Positions 32,396 to 33,740 of a stretch of 33,740 nt of DNA are shown piece by piece. The translations under genes and the position numbers were made by a program. The DNA is taken from assembly GCA_020831535.1 (NCBI GenBank), contig JAFIGF010000094.1:1-33740 (forward strand), written 5' to 3'. The notes beneath the pieces were generated by a model. It was not told the origin of the DNA. It searched no databases and saw only the letters and a list, made by a program, of their open reading frames with translations. The stretch comes from Opitutales bacterium (lineage in GTDB: Bacteria; Verrucomicrobiota; Verrucomicrobiia; Opitutales; T3Sed10-336). The stretch's first letter is position 1; each line of letters opens with the position of its first letter.

Positions 32396-32929
32396 ATGGC
32401 CTCTATTCTCTTACCTGATGCTGTCGAAGTTCGAAACTCCCCCATCCATGGAAGCGGCGTTTTTGCCCGCCGCGATATCGAGGAAGGAGAACGCCTCCTG
32501 GAATATATCGGCGAAAAAATCACCAAAGCCGAATCCAACCGCCGCGGCTTGGCCCAAGAAGAAAAGTCTAAAAGCACCTCCGAGGGCGCGGTGTATATTT
32601 TTGAACTGAACAAACGCTACGACCTCGACGGCAATGTCCCCGAGAACACCGCCCGCTTGGTCAACCATAGCTGTGACAACAATTGTGACGCGGTGAATGT
32701 GCGCGGAAAAATATACTTTGAAGCCATCTGTAAGATAAAAAAAGGCGAGGAACTTTCCATCGACTACGGCTACGATATCTCCCACTTCATGGACCACCCC
32801 TGCCGCTGCGGCAGCCCCAACTGTGTCGGCTACATCGTCCACCGCGACCAACGCAAACGCCTGCGCCGCCTCTTAAACCAGCGCAAAAAACAGTCAGTCG
32901 TCAAAAAACCCGCCTCCACAAAGGCGTAG
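32396..32929 (+). CDS. SET-domain protein lysine methyltransferase
   Basis: A 177-aa protein that is almost only a SET domain with a post-SET motif. These enzymes move a methyl group from S-adenosylmethionine to a protein lysine. Visible motifs are HGSGVFARRDIEEGE (18-32), RLVNHSCDNNCD (87-98, the NHSC cofactor and knot motif at 90-93), GEELSIDYGYD (117-127, with the usual catalytic tyrosine region) and the zinc-binding post-SET CRCGSPNCVGYI (136-147). A basic tail (KRLRRLLNQRKKQ, 154-166) could bind nucleic acid. Such eukaryotic-type proteins are known in Chlamydiae and other Verrucomicrobiota-related bacteria, where a DNA-binding protein or ribosomal protein may be the target. The target here is unknown. 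The gene is 11 nt after the barrel gene. Confidence 0.92.
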   Translation: MASILLPDAVEVRNSPIHGSGVFARRDIEEGERLLEYIGEKITKAESNRRGLAQEEKSKSTSEGAVYIFELNKRYDLDGNVPENTARLVNHSCDNNCDAVNVRGKIYFEAICKIKKGEELSIDYGYDISHFMDHPCRCGSPNCVGYIVHRDQRKRLRRLLNQRKKQSVVKKPASTKA

Positions 32930-33033
32930 CCCCAAACTCTCCAAGCAGCTTCGATATTTGTCAATATTTAAGTCCTTAGAACTTAAATCGAGTATAGGCT
33001 GATCTCCAGAAATCTTCCCGATATCCCTCTTAT
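32930..33033. other. convergent gap between SET gene and transposase 2
   Basis: This 104-bp gap holds motif copy C and its hairpin (32967-32987). No typical GC-rich terminator with a T-run was found for either gene. Confidence 0.4.
32961..32987 (-). repeat. RAYT-associated motif, copy C (downstream of transposase 2)
   Basis: Read on the - strand it starts TTTAAGTTCTAAGG, continues ACTTAAA and ends TATTGAC. It matches copy A closely and the start of copy B exactly. TTTAAGT (32967-32973) and ACTTAAA (32981-32987) pair perfectly around a 7-nt loop, so the motif is a hairpin followed by TATTGAC. It lies 46 nt after the stop codon of transposase 2, in the same orientation as the gene, just as copy B lies after transposase 1. 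Confidence 0.5.
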
Positions 33034-33740
33034 TCATTTGGCTTTTGGTGATTTCGCTTTGTTGAAACGGAAGAAATTGGGCGAATACAAGCCGGGCAAA
33101 GGCGTCTCAAAGGTCAGACTGGGACGACGGACTTTACGCGAAAGGCAATCTCGTGCTTCCTTCAACAGACACCCAACGAAAGACTCTGAACCAACAAGCT
33201 GAGCTCTGGTAATCGAGGCGAAGATCTTTTCCCGAGCGCGACGTTCCCTTTCGCTTGCGGCCTGCTCAACAAGTAAACGAGTGATCTCCTCCTGGGCTTC
33301 CTGATCGGCCAGATGCCCCTTGCCTTCACGCGGCATTCGCCCCTGCCCCAGCACCAGCATCCGGTAAAACCGCAACACATCGCTGCCCGTATCCTTATCT
33401 ATCGCATCCACGATATACCCCAGATCCGTCTTCGGCTCTCCCGCCATCACCGACTCCCCGTAGCCGCTGTAGGCATATTTCCCCGGATCATCCACCAAGC
33501 CAGCCCGCACCGGATTCAAATCAATATAGGCCGCCACTACCTTCAAGGCGCTCGCCCGCCCCTCCACCAACACACTCTTGAACTTTTCACTCCACAACGG
33601 ACCATAACGTCGATACTCACTGTTGTACCAGATACTCACCCGCTGTTTGAACGCCTTCACAAACTCCGGCAGATTGTGCATCCGCTTGTACAAAGCCTCC
33701 CGCAACTCCTCCGCTTCCTTGCCGCCCTGTTTAAGCGTCC
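33034..33740 (-). CDS. REP-associated tyrosine transposase (RAYT), copy 2 (N-terminus outside window)
   Basis: The frame is open to the window edge; the ATG-like start at 33705 is not real because the preceding bases continue the alignment (TLKQGGKEAEEL, as in copy 1). About 235 residues are visible. They include the tyrosine segment AAYIDLNPVRAGLV and the C-terminal RKVRRPSLTFETPLPGL. By hand, 188 of 223 aligned residues match copy 1, with the changes clustered in the variable region near SERERRAREKIFAS. The N-terminal HUH motif lies outside the window, so I cannot say whether the gene is intact. Its strand fits the local base skew, unlike copy 1. Confidence 0.88.
   Translation of the reverse strand, partial: TLKQGGKEAEELREALYKRMHNLPEFVKAFKQRVSIWYNSEYRRYGPLWSEKFKSVLVEGRASALKVVAAYIDLNPVRAGLVDDPGKYAYSGYGESVMAGEPKTDLGYIVDAIDKDTGSDVLRFYRMLVLGQGRMPREGKGHLADQEAQEEITRLLVEQAASERERRAREKIFASITRAQLVGSESFVGCLLKEARDCLSRKVRRPSLTFETPLPGLYSPNFFRFNKAKSPKAK

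Overview
The window looks like a chromosomal segment of a Gram-negative bacterium, most likely of the phylum Verrucomicrobiota (Opitutae/Puniceicoccales type). I infer this from the style of several proteins: a REP-associated transposase opening MQRRRLHFTDCPAVYHVMSR, an Fpg/Nei glycosylase opening MPELAEV, a stand-alone SET-domain protein, and an envelope full of DUF11/SdrD-B-like proteins. No rRNA, tRNA, CRISPR array or phage gene was seen. The + strand is visibly C-rich and G-poor almost throughout, whichever strand is coding, so the - strand is probably the leading strand. The exception is the transposase gene at 2080-3123.

Layout. 1-245 (-) is the start of a small membrane-anchored protein cut by the window edge. 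358-1973 (+) holds a DegT/DnrJ/EryC1/StrS aminotransferase and a small membrane-anchored protein. 2080-3123 (+) is a REP-associated tyrosine transposase (RAYT). 3372-10069 (-) is a five-gene co-directional run, read from high to low coordinates: RND membrane-fusion protein, RND permease, A-type Fe-S carrier, Fpg/Nei glycosylase and aroB. 10271-31055 (-) is a 20.8 kb surface-protein locus. 31491-32929 (+) holds a predicted outer-membrane beta-barrel and a SET-domain methyltransferase. 33034-33740 (-) is the 3' part of a second RAYT, about 84% identical to the first by my hand alignment and in opposite orientation.

The centrepiece is the surface locus, transcribed leftwards in this order: a 145-aa secreted DUF11-like protein, an 868-aa secreted DUF11 protein, a 1980-aa protein with DUF11, SdrD-B and Ig-like domains and a C-terminal predicted outer-membrane beta-barrel, and a 3819-aa giant of DUF11 and SdrD-B modules. 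The barrel gene and the giant gene share one base (TAATG), with a good Shine-Dalgarno inside the last codons of the barrel gene. The 868-aa and 1980-aa proteins start with related mature domains. The giant ends at the last DUF11 strand with no visible anchor. I infer a barrel-anchored or barrel-exported, calcium-stabilised surface fibre system. Its parts are recognisable but I know of no described function for the set.

Regulation is suggested by three TGTTAYG repeats at exact 11-nt spacing just upstream of the first gene, and by a 276-nt leader between the 868-aa and 1980-aa genes that holds a perfect 16-bp inverted repeat and three smaller hairpins. Both RAYT genes carry a related ~28-34 bp motif next to them, always in the same orientation as the gene and ending in TATTGAC, which is a candidate recognition element.
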